This document shows positions 28,818-37,607 of a DNA stretch of 48,216 nt, piece after piece. The stretch spans positions 1 to 48,216 of the forward strand of contig BLLL01000013.1 in assembly GCA_013374015.1 (NCBI GenBank). The letters are read 5' to 3'. Within the stretch, counting starts at the first letter, position 1. Every line of letters begins with the position of its first letter. The translations under genes and the position numbers were made by a program. Source of the stretch: Candidatus Desulfovibrio kirbyi (GTDB lineage: Bacteria; Desulfobacterota; Desulfovibrionia; Desulfovibrionales; Desulfovibrionaceae). A model generated the notes under the pieces. The model was not told the DNA's origin and ran no database searches. It saw only the letters and a list, made by a program, of their open reading frames with translations.

Positions 28818-31219
28818 AACTCGCTGATTACCGCTCCAGGGCCAAAGGGCTGCCCGATTTGCTACCCTATGCCGCCCTTATTGCTCCCGGCGTGAGCCTT
28901 AACAAAGACGGCTCTCTGCTGGCGGCCTGGGGAGCGGGGGCAGGATACGGAATCCAGTACACCGGATGAACGCGCCTATGTATCCGCACAGGTCAATAAT
29001 GCGATCAAGCTCCTTGGCTCCGGCTGGATGCTACATTTTGACGCCATACGCGCCTCGCACCGAGCCTATCCGGCACCAGGGAAAAACCATTTTCCCGATC
29101 CGGTGACGCAGTTCATAGATGATGAGCGCCGGGAATACTTCAATGGTGAAGGCGGGCGCTGCTACAGCACAAACTCGGTGCTGTCCCTCACCTGGAAGCC
29201 GGATTTCAACGCCGCAAGAATGGCTGGAAAAACGCAATCCGGCGTTTCCACGGCCCCCGGTCTGGAAAAATCCCTGCTCCAGTTCCAGAATACGCTGGAA
29301 CTGCTGGAAGATTCTCTGTCCTCCGCGCTGCACATGCAAAGGCTTTCCGAAAGGACGGCCCACTATGCAGACGGTGAAGATTACACACAATCCGATCTGC
29401 TCTCGCATCTCCAGCATTGCCTGTCCGGTGAACTGCATCCCCTGCGTGTGCCGGAACGGCCCATGTATCTGGACGCGCTGCTCGGCAGTCAGGATTTGCT
29501 CGGCGGCATAGCTCCGCGCCTGGGGCAAAAGTATCTGGCCGTCATTTCCATAGACGGGCTGCCACAAGAATCCTTCCCGGCCATGCTGGCGGATTTGGAC
29601 GCCCTGGCGCTGGAGTACAGGTTTTCTTCCCGCTTCATCTGCCTGGATCAATATGACGCCATTAAAGAGATCAATGCCTACCGCAAGGGCTGGCGGCAAC
29701 AGGTCTATAAGTTCATGGATCAGTTTTTCAATAACCCGAACGCCCGCGCTAACCGTGACGCGCTGCTCATGGCTGAAGACGCCGAAGCGGCGCTTACGGA
29801 AGTACAGGGGGGATATGTAGGCGCGGGCTACCTGACCTCGTGTGTCGTCCTGATGCACGAGGATCAGGAACAGTTGCGGGACTGGTCGCGGGAGCTGCGC
29901 CGGGTAATCCAGACGCTCGGCTTCGGCTGCCGGATAGAAACGATAAACGCCCTGGAAGCCTGGCTCGGCACTCATCCCGGCAACGGCTACGCCAATTTGC
30001 GGCGTCCTATGGTCAATACCCTGAACCTTGCCGATCTGCTGCCTCTGGCCTCGGTCTGGCCCGGTTCTCCGCATTGCCCCTGCCCCTTTTATCCGCCTGA
30101 TTCCCGGCCCCTGGCCGTGCTGACAACGGATAAAAGCACCCCGTTCTGGCTGAACATCCATGTGGGCGATTTGGGCCATACGCTGATCTTCGGGCCTACA
30201 GGCGCAGGAAAGTCCACCTTCCTGGCCTTTCTGGCCGCGCAGTTCCGCTGCTATGAAAATGCCCGCATCTTTGCCTTTGACAAGGGCATGAGCCTCTTTC
30301 CCCTGTGCCTAGGCGCTGGCGGCGTCCATTATACCATCGGGCAGGGAGATCAGCTTGCCTTCGCACCCTTGCAGCGCATCACTTCGGAAGAGGAACAGTC
30401 CTGGGCGGAAGAATGGATCGCTTCCCTCATGGAGTTGCAGCAATTCACGGTCATGCCCGCGCATCGCAACGCCATTCACACGGCCATGCAAAACCTTGCG
30501 GCAAACCCGGAACATCTGCGCTCCCTGACCGCCTTTTATCATGTAGTGCAGGATAGGGAGATTAAAGAAGCCATCCAGCATTACACCGCTCAAGGGGCAA
30601 TGGGACGGCTCTTGGATGCGGATACGGCTTCACGTCCCTTTCCCCATTCATGGTCTTTGAAATAGAAGAGCTGATGAACCTGGGCGACAAAAACCTTGTC
30701 CCGGTTCTGACCTACCTGTTTCACCGTATCGAAAAGGCGCTGAACGGCGATCCCACAATCCTGGTGCTGGATGAAGCATGGGTCATGTTGGGGCATCCGG
30801 TTTTCCGCGCCAAAATACGCGAATGGCTGAAAGTCATGCGGAAAGCCAACTGCGCGGTGATCCTCGCTACCCAAAGCCTTTCGGACGCCAAGAACTCCGG
30901 CATCCTCGATGTATTAACCGAATCCTGCCCGACAAAGATTTTCCTGCCCAACATTGCGGCCAAGCAAGAAGGCCAGCGGGAACTCTATTCCGGCATGGGC
31001 CTCAACGAAACGCAACTGAACATCATAAGCAGCGCCTTTCCCAAGCGCGATTACTACATTGTCACGCCTTACGGCAGGCGGCAAACACGGCTGGCTCTCG
31101 GCCCCAAAACCCTGGCCTTTGTGGGCGCTTCCGACAAGGAAAGCATTGCCCGCATCCGGGAGCTTGCCGCGCTCCACGGCTGGCAACAGATTTGGCTGAA
31201 AGAACGCGGGGCGCTGTGA
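28811..31219 (+). CDS. trbE: TrbE/VirB4-like transfer ATPase (two frameshifts)
   Basis: The largest energy protein of the secretion channel. Three segments in different frames make one normal protein of about 802 residues: 28811 to ~28932, ~28933 to ~30640, and ~30640 to 31219. The first shift is an extra G in tggggag near 28932 (WERGQDTESS is recovered in the other frame). The second is a missing base near 30635 before SPFMVFEIEELM. Walker A FGPTGAGKST lies near residue 460, Walker B LVLDEAWVM in the last segment. Both shifts lie in or near short homopolymers, so sequencing error is plausible. If real, transfer would be abolished. Confidence 0.8.
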
Positions 31220-31270
31220 AGAAGGAAAAGAATGTGGGGCGCTGCCCCTTGACCCTCAATAGGAGTTAAT

Positions 31271-32074
31271 ATGAAACGCTACTTTGTCTTATCTCTCATG
31301 CTGCTGCTTATCAGCGCGGCCCCGGCCCATGCCCTGACCGTCACCTGCACAAATTGCAGCAACAGCATCATGCAGATTTTGGATCGCATCACCAATGTGG
31401 AACAACTGTCCACGCTGGCGAGCGAATATGAGGAATCCCTTACACAAACCGCGCAACAGATTCGCATGGTGCAACTGAATATTGAGCAATATGCCAACAT
31501 GGTACAGAACACCATGCAGCTTCCGGCCAATTTGGTGAATGAACTCAAGGGCAACCTGACCCGGCTGGCGCATCTCTCCAACAATCTGAAAACTCTGCGC
31601 GGCGATATTGTGGGCCTGGGACAGATTTTTACAAACCTGTTTCCCGAGCAAGACCTCTTTGGCGATCTGGCCGGAGCTTCCCCGGCGCAAGTGGCACAGG
31701 CCAACGCCCGCTATGAAGCGGAATGGGACAAGTGGGCCAAAACCGTAGTTCAGGCTTCACAAGCCACCTTCCAGCTTTCCGGCCAACAGCTTCAAGACTT
31801 GCAGAGCGACCCGGAACGCTTTCAGCAATACATGGATAATCTGCTCTCCACGCCTGACGGCCAGCAACAGGCGCTCATGGCGGGCAATCAGCTTGCCGCG
31901 ATCCAGGTGCAGGAAGCCCGCCAGCTTCGGGAACTCATTGCCACACAATCGCAATCCTCTCTCGCTTCGCAAATGAAAGCGGAAAAGGAAAGCCAGATGC
32001 AGCAAGAGGCATGGAGGGACGCCACAAAAGTGGACGGTCTTCAAAACCTGACTTCAAAACCTGATCCCTTTTAG
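31271..32074 (+). CDS. trbJ: P-type conjugative transfer protein TrbJ (VirB5-like)
   Basis: This 267-residue periplasmic protein has a signal peptide cleaved after AHA (residue 21) and Cys26/Cys29 near the mature N-terminus. The long helical body (LDRITNVEQLSTLASEYEESLTQTAQQI) is typical of TrbJ. It may sit at the pilus tip and affect mating. The order trbE-trbJ-trbL fits P-type systems, with no trbK exclusion gene between. Confidence 0.88.
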   Translation: MKRYFVLSLMLLLISAAPAHALTVTCTNCSNSIMQILDRITNVEQLSTLASEYEESLTQTAQQIRMVQLNIEQYANMVQNTMQLPANLVNELKGNLTRLAHLSNNLKTLRGDIVGLGQIFTNLFPEQDLFGDLAGASPAQVAQANARYEAEWDKWAKTVVQASQATFQLSGQQLQDLQSDPERFQQYMDNLLSTPDGQQQALMAGNQLAAIQVQEARQLRELIATQSQSSLASQMKAEKESQMQQEAWRDATKVDGLQNLTSKPDPF

Positions 32075-32082
32075 GCGCGGCC

Positions 32083-33201
32083 ATGAAAAAGCAATTCGTT
32101 ATTCTGTCCGCGCTCGTTCTTCCGGCTCTTCTGCTGTTGCTGCCGGATCAAGCCCATGCCGCCGCTGATACGGATTTTGTATCCCGGCTGGTGGCGGAAT
32201 TTTACAACAAGACCTCGGCCTGGGAACCCATTCTGAAAAAATATGCTCTGGTGGTTTTTCGCTGGCTGCTCATTCTGGAAGTGTGTTTTCTCGGCATCAA
32301 AGCCGCCCTGAACCGGGATCAGCTTGGCGATATTATAAAACAGTTCGTCATGCTCCTGCTCATGGCAGGGTTTTTTCTGGCCGTCATAAATCATTACCGG
32401 GAATGGACGTGGAATATCATTAACGGCCTCAAAACCATCGGCCTGGAACTGAACTCCGGGCAATACGCCTCGGATTCGCCCTTTGTTACCGGCATGAAGC
32501 TGGTGAAACTCATTCTGGACAAGCTCTCCATCTGGTCGCCGGGTAACAGTATCGCTCTGCTTATAGCCGCCCTGGTGGTCATTGTCTGCTTTGCGCTGAT
32601 TTCCGCGCAAGTGGTATTTGTGAAGTGCGAAGCCATGATTGCCATGATGGCGTCATTGATCCTGGTGGGCTTCGGCGGTTCCAATTTCCTTAAAGATTAT
32701 GCGGTGAACGCCCTGCGCTACGCCCTATCCGTGGCCTTCAAGCTCTTTGTTCTCCAGCTTGTCCTCGGCGTGGGCATTTCCTTCATCACGTCATTTGATA
32801 CGTCCACAGCGGAATTGCAGGATATTTTTGTGGTTATCGGCGCGTCGGTCGTGCTGCTGGCCCTGGTGAAGTCCCTGCCTGACGCCTGTTCCGGCATCAT
32901 CAACGGCTCCCATGTGTCCAGCGGTTCCGCTCTGACCTCTGCGGCTTCCGCTGTGGGCGGGGCGGCTCTCGGCGCGGCCATCGGCGCTTCCAACACAACC
33001 CGAAATATCCGTGACGCGGCCAATGTGGCCGGTATGGAAGGCAAAAGCGGCCTCGGTAAAGCGGCGCATATGGCTGGCTCCCTGTGGAGCGCAAGACAGG
33101 ACGCCAAGACAGCCGGGGAAAAAGACCTTAGTACCCGCACCCGTTCTGAAATGAAGGAACGGCTGGAGCGTACAAAAATGAACCAAAACGACAAGGCATA
33201 G
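32083..33201 (+). CDS. trbL: P-type conjugative transfer protein TrbL (VirB6-like)
   Basis: This 372-residue inner membrane protein has a signal peptide, then about six membrane helices (residues ~55-265), and an Ala/Gly-rich cytoplasmic tail with a charged end (KEDLSTRTRSEMKERLERTK type). This is the TrbL/VirB6 plan. It lies 8 bp after trbJ. Confidence 0.87.
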   Translation: MKKQFVILSALVLPALLLLLPDQAHAAADTDFVSRLVAEFYNKTSAWEPILKKYALVVFRWLLILEVCFLGIKAALNRDQLGDIIKQFVMLLLMAGFFLAVINHYREWTWNIINGLKTIGLELNSGQYASDSPFVTGMKLVKLILDKLSIWSPGNSIALLIAALVVIVCFALISAQVVFVKCEAMIAMMASLILVGFGGSNFLKDYAVNALRYALSVAFKLFVLQLVLGVGISFITSFDTSTAELQDIFVVIGASVVLLALVKSLPDACSGIINGSHVSSGSALTSAASAVGGAALGAAIGASNTTRNIRDAANVAGMEGKSGLGKAAHMAGSLWSARQDAKTAGEKDLSTRTRSEMKERLERTKMNQNDKA

Positions 33202-33208
33202 GTAAAAT

Positions 33209-33919
33209 ATGGCTTTCTTTAAAAAGAAAACTCCGGCCAATGCGCCGGTAAAGAGTCCCTACGTCAGCGGCAGGGAAGAATGGTTGGAGCGTTACGGCGA
33301 TTACATCAGCCGGGCGGCGCAATGGCGCTTTGTGGCCTTTCTCTGCCTGCTTATCGCCGCAGTATCCATCAGCGGCAACGTAATTCAGGCCAGACAGGTG
33401 AAAACCGTCCCTTATATCATTGAAGTGGACAAGCTCGGCAATTCTGCCGTGATTGCGCGGGCGGATGTGGCCTCGTCCACGCCCAAAAGGCTGATTCAGT
33501 CCTCCATTGCGGCCTGCATGTCAGACTGGCGCACGGTTACGGCGGATGTGGAACTCCAGCGCAAAATGATTGAACGGCTTTCCTTCTTCATGGCCGGAAG
33601 CGCCAAGGGTGTGTTGCGTGAATGGTACGAAGCCAACAATCCCTATGAAATAGCCAAAAATAAACTGGTGCATGTGGAGATCAAGGGGCTGCCCCTGCCG
33701 GTGTCCCCGGATTCCTACCGGGTGGAATGGCTGGAAACAGTCCGTAGTCACGCCGGAGTGCTGCTTGATTCCCACGTTTATGAGGCCACGGTGACGGTGC
33801 AGATTAACCCGCCCACAGCGGATGCGGTTTTGCTCCGCAATCCGGGCGGCGTGTATATCACGGCCCTGTCAGCCGGAAAAGTGGTTGGCGCTCAAACTCC
33901 TGCTCCAGAAAAACCCTAA
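33209..33919 (+). CDS. trbF: TrbF/VirB8-like inner membrane protein
   Basis: This 236-residue protein has one N-terminal membrane helix (about residues 43-60) after a charged cytoplasmic stretch, then a VirB8-like periplasmic domain (VPYIIEVDKLG, YRVEWLE, YEATVTVQINPP). It bridges the inner membrane and core complex. Confidence 0.9.
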   Translation: MAFFKKKTPANAPVKSPYVSGREEWLERYGDYISRAAQWRFVAFLCLLIAAVSISGNVIQARQVKTVPYIIEVDKLGNSAVIARADVASSTPKRLIQSSIAACMSDWRTVTADVELQRKMIERLSFFMAGSAKGVLREWYEANNPYEIAKNKLVHVEIKGLPLPVSPDSYRVEWLETVRSHAGVLLDSHVYEATVTVQINPPTADAVLLRNPGGVYITALSAGKVVGAQTPAPEKP

Positions 33920-33930
33920 TGAGGTATGGT

Positions 33931-34851
33931 ATGAAAACACTTTTGTTTTGCGCTCTCGCGCTGTGTCTTTCCGTAGTTCCCGCCTTCGCGGCAACGCCTG
34001 ATGTGCCTGCCGGGTGGCCTCCGAGCGTTGGAGACATAAAATCGCCTGTCCTGTCGGAAATAGACTATCTCAGCCCAAAGGCCGTGCCTTTGAATGAGCA
34101 GGAAAAGAAAGCCTTGCAACTGTCTTCCGATTGGTCGCGCCGCAACATTGATCCGGTGCTGTCGGACGGCGGAAAAATTCTCTTTGTGCATGGGGCGAGC
34201 CTGCCCACGATTGTGGCCGCGCCTATGCAGGTCAGTGATGTGGAACTGCAATCCGGGGAAACGGTGCATGAAATCGTGGTAGGCGATTCGGCCCGCTGGA
34301 TGGTGGATTCCGGCACAGCCGGTTCCGGGCCGGGCGCTTCCGTGCATCTGTTCATCAAGCCTGTGGACGCGGGGCTGGAAAGCTCCGCTGTGGTCACAAC
34401 GGATCGCCGGGTCTACCATCTGCGCCTTGTATCACAACGCTCCGGGCATACGCCTTATGTGGGTTTCATGTATTCTGACGATTTGCGCCGGAACTCGGCG
34501 GAGCAAAAGGCCAGAGAAGCAAGGGATCGGGAATGGGCATCCACCAGTCTGGACGGCAAGACCGTTGATCTGTCCGCGCTCAATTTCAACTATGAAGTCA
34601 AAGGCAAAGCATCCTGGAAACCGGAGCGCATTTATGATGACGGGCGGCAGACTTTCATTCGCCTGCCGGAAAATAGCAAGTCCGGGGAAATGCCGGTTTT
34701 ACTTGTCCGCAAGGGCAAACAGGATGTGCTGGTCAATTATCGCGTTAAAGACTCGGCCATGATTGTGGATGGTCTTTTTGAGCGAATCGCCCTGGTGATC
34801 GGCGTGGGCGGGGATCAGGAAAAAATCGAGATTATAAGGGGGGCCAAGTAA
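33931..34851 (+). CDS. trbG: TrbG/VirB9-like core complex protein
   Basis: This 306-residue protein starts best at ATG 33931, which has gagg 7 bp upstream; an ATG at 33919 is in frame but lacks this. A signal peptide ends at AFA. The C-terminal half has the VirB9 pattern (YHLRLVS near the middle, then FNYEVKGKASWKPERIYDDGRQT). It forms part of the outer membrane core. Confidence 0.88.
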   Translation: MKTLLFCALALCLSVVPAFAATPDVPAGWPPSVGDIKSPVLSEIDYLSPKAVPLNEQEKKALQLSSDWSRRNIDPVLSDGGKILFVHGASLPTIVAAPMQVSDVELQSGETVHEIVVGDSARWMVDSGTAGSGPGASVHLFIKPVDAGLESSAVVTTDRRVYHLRLVSQRSGHTPYVGFMYSDDLRRNSAEQKAREARDREWASTSLDGKTVDLSALNFNYEVKGKASWKPERIYDDGRQTFIRLPENSKSGEMPVLLVRKGKQDVLVNYRVKDSAMIVDGLFERIALVIGVGGDQEKIEIIRGAK

Positions 34852-35285
34852 TGAAAACATTTATCCTTTGCCTTTGTGTGCTGCTCGCTTCCGGCTGCGC
34901 CGCGCACGGCCCGCTCGGCTCTTTTTGCGGCCCTCTGCCGGAGCAGAACGCCACTGCGGCCATTGCCTCTGATGCCGTTTCCATTATTGCCGGGCTGTAC
35001 CCGCCCGGACACACAACCTTGCATCTGCTGGCCGCTGAAAAAGCGGACAACGCCTTTGCCGTTGCTCTGGAAAAGGGCTTGCGGGCAAAAGGCTTTATCC
35101 TGGCCGATTCTCCTGCTGCCGTGACTGTGGGCTACACTCTGGACGCCCTGGAAGAAAAGGCCGTGTGGTATCTCCAGCTTCGCCTGACTGACAAAGCGGG
35201 CGTCAAAGTCATAGCGCGGCCCTACACGGTAAGCGGGCTGCCGGAAGCCGGGCAAAGCCGCTCGACATTAAAGGAAAAATTATGA
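34851..35285 (+). CDS. trbH: TrbH-like lipoprotein
   Basis: This 144-residue protein has a lipobox LASGC with Cys16, so it is an outer membrane or periplasmic lipoprotein of VirB7 role. It begins one base after the trbG stop region (overlap at 34851) and overlaps trbI by 4 bp (ATGA). Family likeness to TrbH is by position and lipobox plus the periplasmic domain. Confidence 0.75.
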   Translation: MKTFILCLCVLLASGCAAHGPLGSFCGPLPEQNATAAIASDAVSIIAGLYPPGHTTLHLLAAEKADNAFAVALEKGLRAKGFILADSPAAVTVGYTLDALEEKAVWYLQLRLTDKAGVKVIARPYTVSGLPEAGQSRSTLKEKL

Positions 35286-36505
35286 ACGACAATACCCCCA
35301 ACAGTCTGGAGCCGGTCAAAAACGCGGGCGCGGCCCGAATGAGCAAATGGCCCCTGTACGCCTTTGTTGTGGCTGTGCTGCTTTTGCTCTGCGCCCTGAT
35401 CTACAGCGTCAATTTCGCCCACAACCAGGGAGAGGAACAGGCGGGAACGCCCCATGTGGATATAAAAGAGGAAGAAAAGCCGCTGCTCATGGGTGAAGGC
35501 AAGGGGCTAGCCCTGGCTCCGCCGCCCAACTCTCCGGCTGTTACGATGCCGGAAGCAAAGCCCGCGCCTTCGGCGGCGCGTGAACCTTTAATTGTCGTCC
35601 AGGGCAAAAAGGCGGAACCGGATCAGTACCAGCGGGAACTGGAAAATATCCGGCGTATGAAAATGCAGGCGCAGCTTAACGCCCTGTCCGCTCCCCTCGG
35701 CGTGAAAAAGCCGTCTTCAGCCGCGCAACCCGCCGTTGCGGAACAGGACAAAAGCCGCGCCTCCGCCGCCCTGACCATGCCCGATCCATACGGCATTAGG
35801 GAAAGCTCTTATGATCCGGCTGCGGACAAAGACAAGGAAGCCTTTTTTGAACGGGCGGGCAAGGATACAGCCTGGATTTTGCCCCATGCCAGAACAGCCG
35901 GGCAAACTCTGGAACTCAAAACCGGCACTGTTCTCCCCGGCGTCATGGTTACGGGCATAAATTCCGATCTGCCCGGAAACATCATTGCACAGGTTTCACA
36001 AAACGTCTTTGATACGGCCACCGGGCAACGGCTTCTCGTTCCCCAAGGCGCAAAACTTTTCGGCACCTATGATTCCCGCGTGATTTACGGGCAGGAACGG
36101 GTTTTAGTCGCCTGGAACCGGCTGGTCTTTCCTGACGGTTCCGCCGTCACCCTTGGGGCCATGCCGGGCAGCGATATGGGCGGTTATGCCGGGTATGCGG
36201 ATGAAGTGAACAACCATTATCTGCGGATTTTCGGCTCCGCTGTGCTGATGAGCATGATTACCGGGGGCATGGCCTATACAATGGATTCAATGGACGCTTC
36301 GGGCAATTCGGGAACGGACAGCACCCCGTCCATGCAACAGGAAATGGCTTCGGCCCTGGCCGCGCAGTTAGGACAGGCAACTTTGCAGCTATTGCAGAAA
36401 AACCTGAATATCAAGCCGACCCTGGAAATCCGGCCCGGCTACCAGTTCAACGTCATTGTCACCAAAGATGTTGTGTTTCAAAAGCCCTATGCGGCATTGA
36501 GATAA
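35282..36505 (+). CDS. trbI: TrbI/VirB10-like core complex protein
   Basis: This 407-residue protein has a cytoplasmic N-terminus, one membrane helix (about residues 22-44), a Pro/Ala-rich periplasmic linker and a C-terminal VirB10 domain (GTVLPGVMVTGINSDLPG, LLVPQGAKLFGTYDS, PGSDMGGYAGYADEVNNHY). It spans the cell envelope in the secretion core. It ends 6 bp from the opposite-strand hicB gene. Confidence 0.93.
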   Translation: MNDNTPNSLEPVKNAGAARMSKWPLYAFVVAVLLLLCALIYSVNFAHNQGEEQAGTPHVDIKEEEKPLLMGEGKGLALAPPPNSPAVTMPEAKPAPSAAREPLIVVQGKKAEPDQYQRELENIRRMKMQAQLNALSAPLGVKKPSSAAQPAVAEQDKSRASAALTMPDPYGIRESSYDPAADKDKEAFFERAGKDTAWILPHARTAGQTLELKTGTVLPGVMVTGINSDLPGNIIAQVSQNVFDTATGQRLLVPQGAKLFGTYDSRVIYGQERVLVAWNRLVFPDGSAVTLGAMPGSDMGGYAGYADEVNNHYLRIFGSAVLMSMITGGMAYTMDSMDASGNSGTDSTPSMQQEMASALAAQLGQATLQLLQKNLNIKPTLEIRPGYQFNVIVTKDVVFQKPYAALR

Positions 36506-36511
36506 GGGGAT

Positions 36512-36838
36512 TCAGTGGTGTTCAGCCAATGCTTTCAATTTTTCCACAATCCAGTCGGAAAGATATTCTCCAGCTTCACAAGCTCTACGGGAAAGCTCCT
36601 CATGAAGTTCTGGCGGCATGGAGAGCATTATAGGCCCGACAAAAGGCTTTTCCGGGGTTTCCGTTGTATCAAGGTAAAAATCTATGGACTCTTCAAAATC
36701 TTTACGGATTTCCTGTTCTGTTTCTCCCTCAAAGGAAATACTGTGATGATAGAGGCCAGCGACTACACCCAAAAAACCGCCATCGTCTTTATCGTGGTAC
36801 ATCAGAGGGCTATAACCGCGATATGGGGACATATCCAT
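36512..36838 (-). CDS. hicB: HicB-family antitoxin, second of two
   Basis: This 108-residue protein has the HicB N-terminal fold (DGGFLGVVAGL, then FEGETEQEIRKDFEESIDFYL) and a C-terminal ribbon-helix-helix-like part (LSMPPELHEELSRRACEAGEYLSDWIVEKL). It lies 24 bp after another hicB. It may have arisen by duplication and divergence of that gene, or may answer a separate toxin. Confidence 0.8.
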   Translation of the reverse strand: MDMSPYRGYSPLMYHDKDDGGFLGVVAGLYHHSISFEGETEQEIRKDFEESIDFYLDTTETPEKPFVGPIMLSMPPELHEELSRRACEAGEYLSDWIVEKLKALAEHH

Positions 36839-36862
36839 AGACTATTTTCCTCCAAAGAAAGA

Positions 36863-37207
36863 TCATGCATGTTGTTCTTCTGTAATGGCCTTTTCCAGTG
36901 TTCTGACAATCCAGTTATTAAGGCTGATGCCTTCAACAGCGGCTCTTTGCACGGTCTTTTGGTGCAGTTCCGGCGTGACGCGCACATTGAATCGACCGGA
37001 AAACGGCTTTTGGGGTTGTTTTCCAACTTCCATGCAAAGATCAAAGTAATCTTCCACAGAATCCGCCAAAGCCTGTTTCAGTTCATCAATGGAACGACCC
37101 TGAAAAGTAACCACATCTGTGAGGTTCAATATCTGGCCGTGAAAAATGTCGGCTTCCTCGTCATATTCAACACGGCCCTGATAGCCTTTATATGTCAGTA
37201 TGTTCAT
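36863..37207 (-). CDS. hicB: HicB-family antitoxin
   Basis: This 114-residue HicB protein (YKGYQGRVEYDEEADIFHGQI, then RVTPELHQKTVQRAAVEGISLNNWIV) directly follows hicA with a 4-bp overlap (37204-37207), the normal toxin-antitoxin arrangement. The C-terminal ribbon-helix-helix should bind the promoter. Confidence 0.88.
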   Translation of the reverse strand: MNILTYKGYQGRVEYDEEADIFHGQILNLTDVVTFQGRSIDELKQALADSVEDYFDLCMEVGKQPQKPFSGRFNVRVTPELHQKTVQRAAVEGISLNNWIVRTLEKAITEEQHA

Positions 37208-37458
37208 GGTGTTACTCCTATCTTTTCAAAGAATTGCCGAACGGATTTAATGGCTCCCCTGTCCGTGACCGGACGCGGATGCGGTCTATGGAATGTAGCC
37301 ACATCCTCTCCCATAATAAACCAGACGCGAGAACCTCTGCCTTCTTTGATAACCCCTCCGCACGCTTCAAACAAACTCTCAATGTCTTTCCATGCAACAG
37401 ATGGACTGATCGGATTGGCAAAGATGGCGGCAAGCGTCTTGCGGTGGGCGTTGTTCAT
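37204..37458 (-). CDS. hicA: HicA-family mRNA interferase toxin
   Basis: This 84-residue protein is like HicA toxins that cut mRNA: WKDIESLFEACGGVIKEGRGSRVWF, then ATFHRPHP with a conserved His. It is the first gene of a minus-strand hicA-hicB-hicB unit inserted between trbI and traG. The unit probably stabilises the element. Confidence 0.85.
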   Translation of the reverse strand: MNNAHRKTLAAIFANPISPSVAWKDIESLFEACGGVIKEGRGSRVWFIMGEDVATFHRPHPRPVTDRGAIKSVRQFFEKIGVTP

Positions 37459-37547
37459 GCCACAATGGTACTACTTAATGGTTTTTAGTCAAGGGGGGAA
37501 TCGATGCACATTTTCAATGTGAATCCGCTCCAGCCTGAGTCCATAAA

Positions 37548-37607
37548 ATCTCGTGCGGGCCACGCGCCCCAACTTAGCGCCGCTCGACGGCCTCTACGGA
37601 GAATGTC
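37548..37607 (+). pseudogene. remnant of a com-like gene forming the traG leader
   Basis: This stretch matches about 46 of 57 positions with 28130-28186, the end of com and the trbC ribosome site. In the com frame it still encodes VRATRPNLAPLDGL, beside RASRPKPAPHDGL in com, but an upstream stop closes the frame. The spacing from ggag to the start codon is the same before trbC and traG. Confidence 0.6.

Noticed and set aside
29031-30179. Minus-strand open frame of 382 codons
   Set aside because: Antisense to trbE over a region with clear VirB4 motifs; a shadow of its high-GC codon use.
36515-37522. Plus-strand open frame of 335 codons
   Set aside because: Covers three convincing hic genes on the other strand and has no family-like features.
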